DNA of 64,000 bases, taken from Scortum barcoo (taxonomy: Eukaryota > Chordata > Actinopteri > Centrarchiformes > Terapontidae). Below are positions 24,104 to 35,822 of the stretch, piece by piece. Position numbers and translations under genes: made by a program. The notes under the pieces were generated by a model. The model searched no databases. It was not told the DNA's origin and was given only the letters and a program-made list of their open reading frames with translations. The stretch is from contig CM041548.1 in assembly GCA_023238725.1 (NCBI GenBank), positions 10,030,752 through 10,094,751 on the forward strand, given 5' to 3'. How positions within the stretch are numbered: the first letter of the stretch is position 1; the number at the start of each line of letters is the position of its first letter.

Positions 24104-27100
24104 AAATACTTACATAACATTAATGACCCAATAAGTTATTTTTGGCAACTGTTGCAATCCTTGATTACAAATGTACTACATACACAGATACATAATGGCA
24201 GAGACGCTGCATTAACTTTTAACAATGTCTCTGAGAAAAATGAAGAAATGTTGTAAAGTGACACAAGATAGATTGCACCAATGTAAACTAAATAAAACAT
24301 GGTTGTGTGTACGTTTTATTTGTATTATTGCATGTTGTAGCTTAGGTTAAATGTTATGTATGTGGCAGAGGTTAAGGCCATACACATGTCCCTTTACAAA
24401 TAAAAATATTAAACAGCTCTTTTATGTAAACACATAGAAACCATAGAAAACATAACATCAACATAATATCACTGGACAGAAGAGACTAATGAATGCAAAC
24501 TGATCGCTAATCTGATCGCTAATCTTTAAATGTTTGAGTCATGTTCATTTTTCTGTTATATTGTTGTGAGAAACTGGTGCTGGTGTGTTTGCTCACTTGA
24601 GGGGTTGTAGGCAGAGTCAGGTCAGCCATGGTGCTCAGATCAGCAAACAGCTTAGCCAGCTGAAAGAACAACAACAGTGAGGATTGAGTCAAAGGACATC
24701 TGACGAGGGACGGGCTGATCTAATTTCAGTATACAGTTTGAGCGGTTTGTCCAAAAAGTGAAAAGCTGTAAGGCTTCGTTACCATGGCTTTGTTTTCCTT
24801 GATGTTCTTGTCTCGTTTCCTTAGGCTCTGAGACAGGACTTCCTCTTTTTCTTCTTCCTTCTCCACCTCCTCTTCTCCCTCTTCTTCCTCATCCTGCTGT
24901 TGCTGCTTCATCCTCTGCCTTCCTCTGCCTCTCCGTGCACGAGGAGTTTCTTTGACTGGCTTTTTGACATTTTTCTCTTGCAGTTCCTGTTTAGGGGTAG
25001 ACAGTCTTTTGACGGGAAACCTGTGGTGTGAGATTAAAAAAGGTTGCTGTTCAGTCACTTGTGAATCAACACAAATGTCATTAAAAAGACGTGTGTTTCC
25101 TAAGGTACTTTTATAGTTGGGCAGTAAGATTTCTATATGTGGATCTGGGAGTTCCAAAATACTATGAAGATCTTTGAAAAAAAAAAATGTTTTACTCATT
25201 TACCAACTGACATAAACACACACACTAACCTCAAGGCCACTAAAAGACTCCTCCTCTTTGGTGGGGGGGCCTCCTCACCGTCAGAGTAGAAGCCTGTGTC
25301 CACGTCGCTATCCTCCTCTGAATCCACCTTCTGTAGAAAACCAGAAAGAAACACCATTCAGTCTGAATCGTAATCTGCAATATCAGCCACAATTTCAAGA
25401 AATAGCACAGCCACTTTAAACCTGCCTTACCTTGGTCTTTAGCTGTTTGTTAAAAAATCCTCTGTCCTCCTCTTCACCATCGCTGAAACCTTCAAACTCC
25501 TCCTCGCTGTCCGACTGGCTGAACAGGTGAGCCAGCTCGGCAGTGATAAACTTGGATTTGAACCTTGGAGCCTGCTGGCAGACAAATTGTGTATCCTACT
25601 GAACTAGGTTTGATGGTATAGATGGCATGTAGTTATCTGGCTTATCGTCTCACCCCAAAGCTAGAAGTCTGAATCCAATTGATATTACTGCACATCCTGT
25701 ACACTGCACATCCTGTGTGAATACAATATGAATGTAAGGTTTCCTGTGGAGTTTTTGGCAGCGCTGTGAAGCTGTTTTTCTATGAATGGGTGCCCACACA
25801 ATACACACAGCTTCCTACCAGTGGTGTCTCACAAATATACTGAGCAACAGGTGGCAGTAGCACACCAAGATATGCCACAAATGCTGAAACAAGGAAAGAG
25901 GAAGACTGCACGTTTGTAAACAAGGCTTGATTCAAATACTTAAAAACTGGCTTTGCAAATGTTTTATGGAGGAATGAAAAGGACACTCTAAATGTTTGTG
26001 CATTTTAGTGATTAAGATTGAATGTCAACACACATTTATTTGCTCGAAAACTCCTGAGAGCACTTGTAATGCACAGGACAATTTCTTAGATCAGATTTCA
26101 CACTTTTCACCAGAGACAGGGGCCGCCAGAGTTGAGGGTGGCTGGCTGGCTGGCTGAAGTTAACTTCTTGAATTTACATTGGCAGTTACCATACTCAACC
26201 CACGGATGTCCTTATCACCACAGACCTGCTCAACTTCTCAGACGCAGCAAGGCAGGGCAATTCAAGACCAGTGACAAAGTGAAGTGGAAAAGGAACAGAC
26301 ACTCAGCCCCTTTGGCTTTGCTGATAATGCCCTTACTTCCTCATTCTTTGAGATACCACAGACCCCCATGCTTTATGTCTAACAGATAAATAAAGAAATA
26401 TTAATTCATTTTTTGTTTTCAAAACACTCAAATACTTCTGTCCTTCTTCCTCAGACCTAATTAAATCCAAATATGTGGAAACTGCCCTCCAGCAACTGTG
26501 TGAACATTTGATGAAGGTGATGAAAACACAGAAATGTTATTACAGCATATTTATTCCACAGAGTAAGGATATATGTTTAGTTGTAGTGTCTATTCATTAA
26601 CAAAACAGTGTCTATTAGGGATTTGGGCCTGTGTAAAATGCTTCGTCCACATCACCACAAACATCAAAAAAAGTAAACATGCCACCTTTTTTTGAAAATC
26701 ATCTTTATAAGCAAGAAAGCCATGACATATGAAGCTGATAAAATAGTGTGGGGTATGTTATTAGGGTTAAGTGTTTACATGATATTTTTATGATAACAGT
26801 GCAAAAGTCTTTATCTAGGCACAACATTTGTTTTTTTAGGCTTTGATAACTATGTGTGATTGTTATTTTTTGATCTAGCCCAGCTGCCCCACTTATTGAA
26901 ATGTGCTGGACCATCTGCTGCAGCCTCGGGGGTGTTGACCTCTGACCTCACCAGGGGAGGGACGACACAAATCGCCACCAAAACACCGAATATGCACTCA
27001 TTTACATTGATCATGGCCTCCTTTTGGGGACATTTAGCCAAAATGCAAACGGGCACAGTGACTATATTGATGTGAAGCGGATCACGTGTACGCTGGCTGA

Positions 27101-27423
27101 CGAACCAAACAAAGAGGGTAAGAGCAGTTTTGTACTAAATGTTTAATACGAAACATTATCATAAGAGGTCTGCGTTACAAGTGGTGCTAAAAGCAGGCTA
27201 CAATAGAAAATAATAGAAAAATCACCTTAATCGAGGGAGAATTTGACAAATGCTTCTTTACAATGGAGCAGATTCACGGGGGCCAAGCCAACAACATTAG
27301 CTCTTAACAATAGTGTTCATTTTGGTCCATTGTGACTTTTCCTCACCACCCAAAAAACAAACACAGTGGAAAAGAGAGCTACATTTACACTGCTCTAGCG
27401 CTTACCTTCGACGTGAGAGTCAT
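22014..27423 (-). CDS. cdca7l: Cell division cycle-associated 7-like protein (10 coding exons, 402 aa)
   Basis: A nuclear zinc-finger protein of the CDCA7 family. CDCA7L (JPO2/R1) binds MYC and LEDGF/p75, and the paralogue CDCA7 recruits the remodeller HELLS for DNA methylation maintenance. The ten exons keep one frame from ATG 27421-27423 to TAA 22014-22016. In order the protein has an FITAELAHLF motif and acidic region (about 10-55), an FPVKRL block (about 88-93), a Lys/Glu-rich segment, NIKENKAMLAKLFADL (about 160-175), NPSRKARPPENFA, a basic region, and the 4CXXC-type zinc domain with paired cysteines at 304/307, 331/334, 354/357, 361/363/366 and 373. RPPENFA and synteny with sp4 and rapgef5 favour CDCA7L over CDCA7. 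Human CDCA7L is about 454 aa. Confidence 0.95.
22479..22615 (-). CDS. cdca7l: cdca7l coding exon 9 (zinc domain, second half)
   Basis: Acceptor tttctttgcag, donor gtacgt. It encodes CPICRGMCNCSLCRKKEGRC and ATGILV...HDNVHEYLE, the second cysteine-rich part of the domain. Confidence 0.96.
22836..22985 (-). CDS. cdca7l: cdca7l coding exon 8 (zinc domain, first half)
   Basis: Acceptor attcttacag, donor gtcagt, 50 codons. It begins CHQCRQKTLDTKTVC and includes GQFCGPCLKNRYGEDVR. The residues equivalent to the human CDCA7 positions mutated in ICF3 (R274, G294, R304, from memory) are intact as R308, G328 and R338. Confidence 0.96.
23077..23232 (-). CDS. cdca7l: cdca7l coding exon 7
   Basis: Acceptor attgggcag, donor gtgagt, 52 codons. 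It carries a basic KKRKSHGSRRS patch and EITKEDLDNIAYRSKDKIWDK, the conserved lead-in to the zinc domain. Confidence 0.94.
23707..23889 (-). CDS. cdca7l: cdca7l coding exon 6
   Basis: Acceptor catttctgcag, donor gtacga, 61 codons. It is Lys/Arg-rich with NPSRKARPPENFAVEE, which resembles the NPTRSARPPEKFA block of CDCA7L. Confidence 0.93.
23920..24103 (+). repeat. Retroposon 3' tail with A tract and (ATCT)n
   Basis: A 33-base A run is followed by 'aatttcccagcttgggattaataaagta' and about 15 ATCT units. This phrase is the 3' end of a common teleost non-LTR retroposon whose tail grows by tetranucleotide units. It lies in a cdca7l intron and the body of the element is missing. Confidence 0.55.
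24597..24659 (-). CDS. cdca7l: cdca7l coding exon 5
   Basis: Acceptor gttctttcag, donor gtgagc, 21 codons. It encodes LAKLFADLSTMADLTLPTT, the end of the conserved ENKAMLAKLxAEL helix. Confidence 0.92.
24783..25020 (-). CDS. cdca7l: cdca7l coding exon 4
   Basis: Acceptor cacaccacag, donor gtaacg. It encodes FPVKRL, a basic RARRGRGRQR patch, a Gln run, a strongly acidic EEE/KEE segment and NIKENKAM, the CDCA7-family motif that continues in the next exon. Confidence 0.93.
25230..25330 (-). CDS. cdca7l: cdca7l coding exon 3
   Basis: Acceptor ttttctacag, donor gttagt. It encodes KVDSEEDSDVDTGFYSDG and PPPKRRSLLVAL, joining to FPVKRL of the next exon through a split arginine codon. Confidence 0.9.
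25431..25571 (-). CDS. cdca7l: cdca7l coding exon 2
   Basis: Acceptor gtctgccagcag, donor gtaagg, 47 codons. It encodes FKSKFITAELAHLF and an acidic SDSEEEFEGFSDGEEED stretch, resembling the conserved N-terminal motif of CDCA7L. Confidence 0.9.
27083..27088. promoter_or_regulatory. CACGTG E-box in cdca7l intron 1
   Basis: A palindromic canonical MYC/MAX-type E-box about 335 bases inside intron 1. CDCA7-family genes are known MYC targets, but one six-base match is weak evidence. Confidence 0.3.
27406..27423 (-). CDS. cdca7l: cdca7l coding exon 1
   Basis: ATG ACT CTC ACG TCG AAG followed by donor gtaagc. The six codons join in phase 0 to exon 2. This start is chosen because it sits just downstream of the E2F-site promoter and has an excellent donor; the true N-terminus could include alternative exons. 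Confidence 0.75.
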
Positions 27424-27800
27424 TTTATCTCCGTTTTGCGGCAAGTTTCCGTCCAACACAAAGTTTTGCCCTGTGATATGAAAGCCAGTGAGTAGAGGTA
27501 GATTTAAACATTAACCGCTGCAGAAGTCCGGCAAATGCAAAAGTAGGGGTGTTGTTGTTGCTTGGCTTATGCCTACATTTGAAGTTAAGTCAAATAATTG
27601 AAATTTCGAGATTGCACTAACAGTATAATACCACAAAAGCCTTCGTCTGGTTGTATTTCTGGTAAAGGTGTTTCTTTTTATGTCGAGGAGTAGTCTGTCC
27701 TCTGCGTTCCCCCCCACACGCAACATGGTACAGTCCGTCCTTTCGCGCGAAAACGGTAAATGGGCGTGGTTTCCCTCAGAGCCAATGCCATGCTGCAGTG
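27424..27800 (-). promoter_or_regulatory. cdca7l: cdca7l promoter region
   Basis: This is the sequence directly upstream of the cdca7l start codon. It contains a perfect E2F palindrome at 27741-27752. No TATA box is evident. The transcription start is not resolvable by eye. Confidence 0.55.
27741..27752. promoter_or_regulatory. Perfect palindromic E2F site
   Basis: TTTCGCGCGAAA is the textbook E2F/DP recognition palindrome, about 320 bases upstream of the cdca7l ATG. CDCA7-family genes are known E2F/MYC-responsive cell-cycle genes, so G1/S-linked expression is likely. Confidence 0.7.
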
Positions 27801-29257
27801 TGGGTTCATCACTGACTGTAAATAACCTATTTATGATATCGTATATACTGTGTATTTTATTTTATCTATAGTCAGTGGGTTTGAATGGAGGGCTATTGTG
27901 CTGTTGACACAAGTGTTTATTTCTAACAGTTTAAACAGACTTTATTCCATGTCCATTTTATGCTGCTGTTATTTATTACACCACCTTTCAGAGGAAAATG
28001 CTGCACACTTTTATCTATCTGCAATGATTTTCATTGTCGATTAGTCTGCCAATAAAGCCTATTTTATAATAAATGAAAAAAAGAGAGAGAGAAAGAGAAA
28101 AAATGCTCCTTCACTCTCTCAGTGACTTGGGTGACATGGACTTGGTATAACATTAATGTACAGCTTAAACAATAATGCATCAGCAACATAATATGATTAT
28201 ACACACAAAATATAATTAACATAATATATAACAATAAAAAATAAGGGGTTATTCTGCTCCATAATTAATACTTAAATCACGTCAGAGTTTCAATGCAGGA
28301 CTTTAAATTGTAATGAAATTTGTATATTGGTGTACTTATGTAAATATCCCTTCATTTGAGAGCGTAAATAAAGATATACAGACAGACAACTCAAACTACG
28401 GGGGCTTGGGCTATGACCTCGGTATTTCTAAAAAGCCTGGAATGCTATTTAATGTCTAATGCATCAATTTCTGCACAATTTCCACCGCTACCAGACTGTC
28501 AATTACACAGCACCTGGCTCACCCCAAGCCCGTATGTGTTTATCTCCCTTCCCTTATGCAGCCTCCATTGTTCTTTAGCTGTCAGAAGCCTGCTGGGTAG
28601 AAGACTCGTCAGCATGACTGCATAATAATAGAGGTTAGCAGCATCATGAAAACCATATTGCTGCACCCCAGGTCTAAACTACCACTGACCCCATACCTCT
28701 CTTCCACACACACACACAGAGCACATGGCAGGGAGTGTTTACAGCTCCTCCTCATAGTTCATGCCAGCTGGAATCAGCTGAGATGAGACAGAGGCAGCTG
28801 GCCACACACTGCAAAACTGTTCAGTCCTCCCCTCCACTGCCACCACGAACTCTGTAAGTCCACAATTAGTCTTTCAAATTCAAACGGCCTCCTTTCCATG
28901 TCTACCTCCCTCTCTCATTCCCTCCCGCTGCTCCCTTCTTGTTCTTTCCCTCTCACACAATAACATATCCAACACATCAAAACGTTCATGTGCAGTTTGC
29001 TTTCATCATCCCAGTAACTCTTAAGTCAAATGAAACTGGAAAAGTTTTTTTTTTACTTTATCTTTTTGTAAAGCAAACAGCACATATTTTGATGCATGTT
29101 GGCCTGCTTTTATGTTGGAAAGACACTGGGAGTTTATGCAGCTCTAACTCACAGCAAAAAGCGAGGTCATAGTGTCCATTTGAATAGATGACCATGCCAC
29201 TGGGTAAGTAGTGCTCTTGTGATTACATTGAACCATGAAATCTGTGCTCTTGCATTC

Positions 29258-29291
<34 letters not shown>

Positions 29292-30744
29292 AAAAGTACG
29301 GAGTCTGGCAAAGCATGTCTGGCAAGCATGAGTGGAAGGCGACCAGGGAGGAGCAAGACACAAGTGACAGGAGGGAAACAGGAGTGGGGACGATGCAACA
29401 CGGTTGATTGATTGGTGTAGATATATCCCTCAGCATATCCTAATTTATGACTATAACTATATATCTACAAGACCAAACTATGCCTGCCACCACAGTCTTT
29501 GTCCTGAATGATGCCATCCTGTCCTCAGACAAAGTCATGTGACTGACCTTAAGAGGCTTGACTTGCAATATATATGAGCATCTGGGTGAACACACCTCTC
29601 TTCCTCTTGCCTGGAACACCTCAGTCCGTTCTGAGTGACAACAGATGGCGGCAGTCAATGTTCACTCTCATAGATCCATAGTTAGTCATTACTTATGATC
29701 TGTTTTGTCCTCAGTGAGGCTGTCACCATGGTCTTCACCTTGGATGACTAGTACCATCAGAGCTCTTAGGGACCAAGGACTCCACACCATCCTCTCCACT
29801 TGCAGCTCTTGAGAGGACAACAGGAGTCAGACAGAGGACTATGTGAAAATGAGATAAAGGACATGGAGCACTCCATAATGAGGGGATCATATGCATATAG
29901 GGAAAGGATATCAGGTAAGAGAGGATTCATCAGAGGACGTGCCTGGCTCTGGGACTGTACCAGCACCAGGACACTGAGCCTTAATTCTACCAAGCCTGTC
30001 TCAAAGGTTTTGAATAACTGCCAATATCTTTAGCTGGGTGTCTGCCTGCTGTCTTTGGTCTCCCATTGTAGCAGCTGGACTAAGCAGCCTTGTAAGAGCA
30101 GGATTCCCTGATTTGTTACATATTGTAACAAATTATACACTTGTCACTATGAAGATTCAAACAAAGTTTTCAATTACCATTATCATCAACACCATTTTCA
30201 AAACTTTCACTTGCTAGATTCGGAAGCAAAGTTAAGTTGGTCATTGGTCAAGTATGTAAGTTCTTTGTTGACAATAAAGGGCCCTTTGGGGGTCAAGGGG
30301 GGCCTATGCCTATGCATAGTCTGCATATAGTCAGAACAAACCTCTGCCTGATTAAGTGAATATTGGGAAATGGCAAACTCTGGGCCCCCAGCAGGGGGTT
30401 ATACAGGGGTCAATTTACTGTCTGCCTTTCTCTTTAGCCAAATGTTAAAAGCTACCCAGTTCTGCTTCAAGAACATAATTTTCTCTTAACTTTTAAGCCT
30501 GTGTATTTAGAGGATATTCATGCCTTTTTTGTTGGGTTTTATGGTATTACCCTGTATTTTCAAGGCACACACAGCATTCATAAACTATTTATGACAAATT
30601 ATCATTTGACAAAACTCACTGAAAATGAAAGTTATTCAATTGGCCTTTGCACAAGTGTCATTTTGTGTCTTTTATTGTGAAAGTCTAATGCATGTCAACA
30701 GAACAACAGGTGAGCAGTGACCAAGTTTAATGAGAAAACAGTGA
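27801..30744. other. Gene-free interval between cdca7l and lectin copy 1
   Basis: I see no exon with homology or convincing splice sites on either strand. The interval has a CA run at 29261-29288 and unique AT-rich sequence. Confidence 0.5.
29261..29288. repeat. (AC)n microsatellite
   Basis: A perfect AC run of about 28 bases. Confidence 0.95.
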
Positions 30745-31244
30745 CTATCTCAGTTGCTGAGGACAGGTTACACAAGCTTCACAAACAGAGGGATAAGTAT
30801 CAGAACACTGAGCGTCATTCCATTTCACATTTGTACCAAAGTTGTAAATACAGCGTTCGCTTTTTGCCATGTTGTTTGGCTCTCCATCATTCCAAGTCCA
30901 CTGCAGACCCATCAGACCACATCCATCTTCCTTCTTTGTGGAGGTCACTGAGTCCGATTCAGGTGGCTCCCTGTTCAGGGTCAAAGTTCTTGATCAGATC
31001 TTTGATGAAATTCTGTGCCTTGACGCTGTGAATAGACACCAGGTTGGCTCCTCTCTGACAGACAGTAGAGCTCAGCATCAGCCCAGGTCAAACGTGTGGA
31101 GACATACTTGTAGCAGCGGCCGTTGAAGCTGTACCAGAACATGGGACAGTTTCCACGTTGCAGCTTCACTTGATGGTCACCTGAAGGAGAGTCAGCACCC
31201 AGAGCCACACCAAACAGGAAGAGGAACAGGAGCATGAGCGTCAC
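30745..31244 (-). pseudogene. C-type lectin pseudogene, copy 1 (fish lactose-binding/ladderlectin-like)
   Basis: From 31244 downward the strand encodes a short signal peptide (MLLFLFLFGVALG), then a C-type lectin domain start with CPMFWYSFNGRCYKYV and LTWADAELYC. The frame is lost near residue 70 by a one-base length difference from copy 2 (extra C around 31049-31054). Later motifs lie in other frames: EPNN, WNDAQC and PSVC. The codon for the Trp of the WIGL motif reads TGA, and a length change follows just after it. EPN-type ligand motifs mark mannose-type calcium sites in this family. With at least two frameshifts, a stop and loss of the promoter TATA segment present in copy 2, it is almost certainly dead. 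The whole lectin region reads without introns. Exact family within fish lectins is uncertain. Confidence 0.85.
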
Positions 31245-31465
31245 AGTCTTTGGAGTACGTGATCTACATGGTTGGATGAAATCAAGAATCTTGCAGACAG
31301 CTGAAAGGTCACTTTCTTTTATTTGCTTCAGAGCAGGACAACAGGTTGATGAGTTGAATGGAGATGATGTGGTGTGATATCATTGGTCAAATGCACTGGG
31401 CAGACAATTTCACTTGTGTACAGTTAAAAGTTATAAAACAAAGAACAAACATTCAGGTACTCACG

Positions 31466-33360
31466 CAGAACTTCATTGATTAAGGACTGGAAGATGGCTG
31501 GGGCATTCGTAGTGACCGGTTGGGGTGTTGAATCCGGTCTTCCACTCATCTCCCTCCCTGATCCTCAGGTTCCGCAGGTCCAACTTCGTGAAGACTCGAG
31601 CCTGCTGGAGCAGCTCGAAGGCGGAAGAAATGAGTGGCAGTGGGAACCTGTTCTTGACTGTGATGTGATTCAAGGCGCTGTAGTCTATACACGGCCGAAG
31701 TGAGCCATCCTTTTTCCCCACCAAGAAAAAGCCTGCTCCAGCCGGCCGAGAGATGAATGAAGGGCGAATGATGCCGGACCTTAGCAAAGCTTCAATATAA
31801 TCATCCATGGCCTTCCTCTCAGGTCCAGAGATGATGTACAGCCTAGCTTTGGGGATAGGGGCTCCTGGAAGAAGGTCTATGGTGCAGTCCCAGGTTCGAT
31901 GAGGGGGCAGAGACGTGAAATGATAGACTCACTGTGGTTATATATAGGTCTTTTATATTATATTATATGATATAGGTCTATGGTCATGGTGTGACGTTGT
32001 GTCCTGTGTGTGACTTTGCTTATGAGTCTATTGTCCGATTAATGATGTAGCACTGATGGGCTGACAGAGAGGTTCAGTCATTATGCCTAAACTCTTGGCT
32101 AGAGATCGGTCCATTAAACTCTCGTCAGCCCCACAGTCTATGAGTGCGTGTAGCGGTGTGGTTTTACCAATTAATTAGCAGAATTACTGCGGTCAGTGTC
32201 CTAGGAGGAGAATCTGAGGATTTTGTATGGCTCACATGCGCCCTCCTCATGCCTGGTGAGCCAGGTCTTTTACCGGACAAGATCCCACACGGTGTCCTGG
32301 TTGCCCACAATAGAAGCACGGCCCCTCCTTCAGGCGGCGCCTGGGTCGGGGTCCAACTTGGTGCGTCCTAAGTTCATGAGTTCCTCCCGGCTGGCAGATG
32401 CCGCGCACTCCACTCCGGCTGCCGAAGGACCCGAAGAATGACGGAACTCACTGCTGAGCCAGGGCGCCCCCTGGAACTCGGAGGACCTCCTGTCGGCATG
32501 GCGACACTCCGACTCCCTCTCCTGAAGCTGGTTGCCGATCCAGACCACCAGGTCTACCAGGTCCTCGAAGTCCGAAGGTGTCTCATGGAGAGCCAGCTGG
32601 TCCTTGATGTTCTCGTTGACTGTTGATGAAGGCATCTTTTATGGCCGGCATGTTCCAACCGCTGTCCACGGCGAGCGTGCAGAACTCAAATGCGTAATCG
32701 ATTACCCGTCTTGACTTCTGCCTCAATCCAAGCAGCGCTCTTGAAGACTCTCGTGCCGGAGATGAGTGGTCGAACAGACAGGTCAGGGTCTGTAAAAATT
32801 CTTTGGTGTTGTGGCATACTGCTGCTCCTCGAGCCCACTCCACCGTAGCCCAAGCCGCCGCTTTTCCGGTCAGGTGGGACACCATGAATGCCACCTGAGC
32901 TCAGTCCGAAGAAAAGGTAGCAGGATCATTCTTGAAATGGAGATCACATTGTACTAGAAATGAGCGGCACTCACCAGAATCTCCAGAATATTTTTCGAGT
33001 GAAGCTAGGCGGACGGGTTGAAGAGAGATGGTTGATGGAGTTGGTGACGAGGCTCTCTCTTCAGGCGCTGGCGTGGCTGGCTTGGGTGAGGCTAGTTCCT
33101 CCAGACAGGCAGCCATGAGCTGCAGCTGGTTCACCTGGGCGACGACCGCTGTTTGCAGCTCCTCCTGACGCGTTTTTTTACTCCTGAAGCGATGGTGCTG
33201 AGTTGGGTCTCGTGGACCCAGATCTTCTTGTCCTGTGACCTGTGTAGACAGGGCCAACCTGACCGTGCTGATGTCTGTCTGCTGGGTCCATGATCCATCT
33301 GGCCAGATCGTACTATTACGTCGGCGCAAGGCAGGTGGACCCAAATGCAAGACACACACG
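31466..33360 (-). mobile_element. Degraded Ty3/gypsy retrotransposon, sushi-ichi type
   Basis: Reading on the minus strand, a gag region (about 33360-32240) contains the YSGDSGECRSFLVQC and LTGKAAAWA blocks typical of sushi-ichi gag (the lineage that gave mammalian PEG10/RTL genes). It ends in a zinc knuckle CX2CX4HX4C at about 32250-32330. Reverse-transcriptase motifs (GAGFFLVGKKDGSLRPCIDY, FTKLDLRN) follow at 31808-31473. Gag is split over several frames. Protease is short or eroded. The RT is broken near its catalytic region by a short deletion with frame change and then truncated, so RNase H and integrase are missing. It sits immediately upstream of lectin copy 1. LTR boundaries were not resolved. 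Confidence 0.85.
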
Positions 33361-33822
33361 TCAGTGGATTTTAAGGTTTTTAATAAAAGATTTCTTTACA
33401 GACAGATGAAGTAGTTCTTTGGTTCTTTTCCTTGGTTTCAAGCTTGATCAATGATAACATGACATGCTATCTCATGCTAGTTGGTGTGCTACTAGCACTC
33501 CTGGTTAACATTTACAGACATTACTTTGAGATCTGGCAACAAGACAGGGGAAATGCAGACAATATATACACAAGAGATTGGTAACAGGTGGAAACAATTG
33601 GTAACAGGTGGAGACAATCAGGGCGGGGCAGGGAAAACAATGGGGCAGACAATGGCACAACGTTAAGGGACCTGAAACACAGGATGAGTTAGGAATCTTC
33701 AAAAGGGAACTGAAACGAGAGGAGAGTTGGCATATAGACAAAATGATTTCAAAATAAAAAGACACGCCAGAACAGGAAATGGACACAAGACAAACATGAA
33801 ACTTAAAAAACATGACGAGACA

Positions 33823-34020
33823 TACAGTCATGGACAAAAATATCAGCACCCTTGCTATTCTGTAAAAGAAAATGCAATACTTCAACCAGAAAATTGTTGC
33901 AATTGCAAATGTTTTTGTATTCACACGTTTATTTCTTTTGTTTGCATTTGAACAACACATAAAATCAGAGAAGCAAAGTCCAACTGAAAGAAAATTCACA
34001 CAGAACTCAACATGACTGTA
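33823..34020. mobile_element. Tc1-like element fragment (terminal repeat end)
   Basis: 'tacagtcatggacaaaaatatcagcaccc' after a TA is the start of a common teleost Tc1-type terminal inverted repeat. Only one end and about 200 bases remain, with no transposase. Confidence 0.6.
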
Positions 34021-34269
34021 ACAGTAAAGGACCTTAATGCTCATAAGAAAATCATTGTGTTTAAAAGTGGGTCTTCACCAGATCTCTACAGAACATCTAT
34101 GCTGCAGGACTCAATGTGGCGTTTGCCAGTGGAAAACGTTTAGGTCAATATTATCTATAGTACATTTTAAAATTATTATCTATTAGAGCTAAAACATTAT
34201 ACTCAAATGAGAAACATGCACGAGGAATGCATATTTATGTCACAAAACATTATGTATAACGTTATGTAT

Positions 34270-35560
34270 AATAAACAGACTTCTTCAGTCTTTAGAATTT
34301 ACATCCACATAATTTGGAGAACTTAAAGATTTCAATTTGAATTAGTTGAAGAATCTGCCTGAAAGTCCAATGAAACATGTGCATGAGGAGTCTTTGGGAA
34401 AGAAAATTACAAGGAAATAAAAGACATAACTGTTGATTATTCATCAACAGTTGTTGAACTCTGGCACATTCAAGGTCATTTCACATGTATTTATGATTTC
34501 ATAGTGTCATAACAATGCTTATCAACATCACTGCATCAAACAAAATAGGCCAAAGCAATAAAAGAGAAAGTAATGAGGGAATTTTAGGGACATAAACATG
34601 TATAAGACATAAATATGTATATAAGACATAAATACCTAAAGTATAAAGTTGTAGCAGCAAAGATAAAATTAAATTAAAGATAAGCATTAAGTGTTCAACA
34701 GTTGTTGACAACTGGCACGTTGAAGAAAGCTTACTTTCAGTCCAATGCTTACTTTCAGTTCAATGTGCCACAAACTCACCTGAAGATGTCACATAAAACC
34801 TATAATTTATTCATTTCAGTCAAATTCTGACATAGTAAAACGCAGCTTTAGAAAAGACATGTGGCTTCAGCTGTCAGAAGGTTGAGGGGACACAAGAGAA
34901 GACGTATTGCTTTGTGGTTGACTATTTTTTCATTTACAACTGATAAATAATAACAACATACCAAACATAGGGATATATTTACACATCAACAATATTACAA
35001 TAGTACAAAGCCTTCAATGTGTCCTCTCTTGCATTGTGAACTTTGTGTTTTTTGTTTAAACATGCAAACAGGTTTTTAAACAACATTGCTTTTTTTAAAG
35101 AAAAAAAAAGTAACCTGTAAAGTACAGTCATGACAACGGCCAATAAATCACTAAACACACCTCCCTGTTGGTTTCCTGTCCGTTCCAGTATTTGACACCA
35201 GAGGTAAGAACCAAGCATCATCACGCTGACTTGCTTCTTCTGCTGCCCTCAAGTGGCCACAAAACAAAACAACAACTTTTACATTCCTGCATTGCAGCTT
35301 CAAACCACAAACATTCTTTTCTTCAAGGATGCACTTTCACATTGTTGAACCTCTGAACATGGCACAGGATCTTTTGTCACCTCAAAAATGCATAAATAAA
35401 CATAATATAAGCTATATACGATACAATAATATAACTAATATGCAACAATTATTCTGCTCTTTAAACACAATGAGCAGAGGTGTGTTTGTGCATGTGTGCG
35501 TCATGTACAGGTTATTAGTGAACATCAAGGTCTGGTGTTTGGTGACAAAAAGGGATTAAG
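34270..35560. repeat. Duplicated block, unit 1 flank (Y1-Z1-X1)
   Basis: Three sub-blocks recur in the same order about 4-5 kb downstream: 34270-34570 (with 38190-38480), 34680-34745 (with 38876-38960) and 34770-35530 (with 39945-40640). By eye the X blocks are almost identical over 600 bases apart from small indels. They are flanks of a tandem duplication that also includes the lectin copies. No coding exon is visible. Confidence 0.8.
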
Positions 35561-35822
35561 AGTCTCATTAAAGATAAGTCATTTAATGCAAAATTATTAT
35601 CAAAATATTGGAACATAGACATCATCGTCTAATGGGAAATGTGCATGAGGCATGTTTGGATAAAAATGAACCAGGAAATAAAAGGCAAAAGGCAAACATT
35701 TGGTATAGGCTCCATTTTTGTGTTATTGTGTTTTCACTAAAAAAATATTATTATTAGTAGTAGTAGTAGCAGCCAAGGCTAATATTATTCATTGAAAGGT
35801 GATGGTCACTATGTTACATGTA

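Noticed and set aside
33505..34044. 179-codon minus-strand open frame next to the gypsy element
   Set aside because: Hydrophobic AT-rich translation overlapping a Tc1-type end; no gag, pol or env motif.
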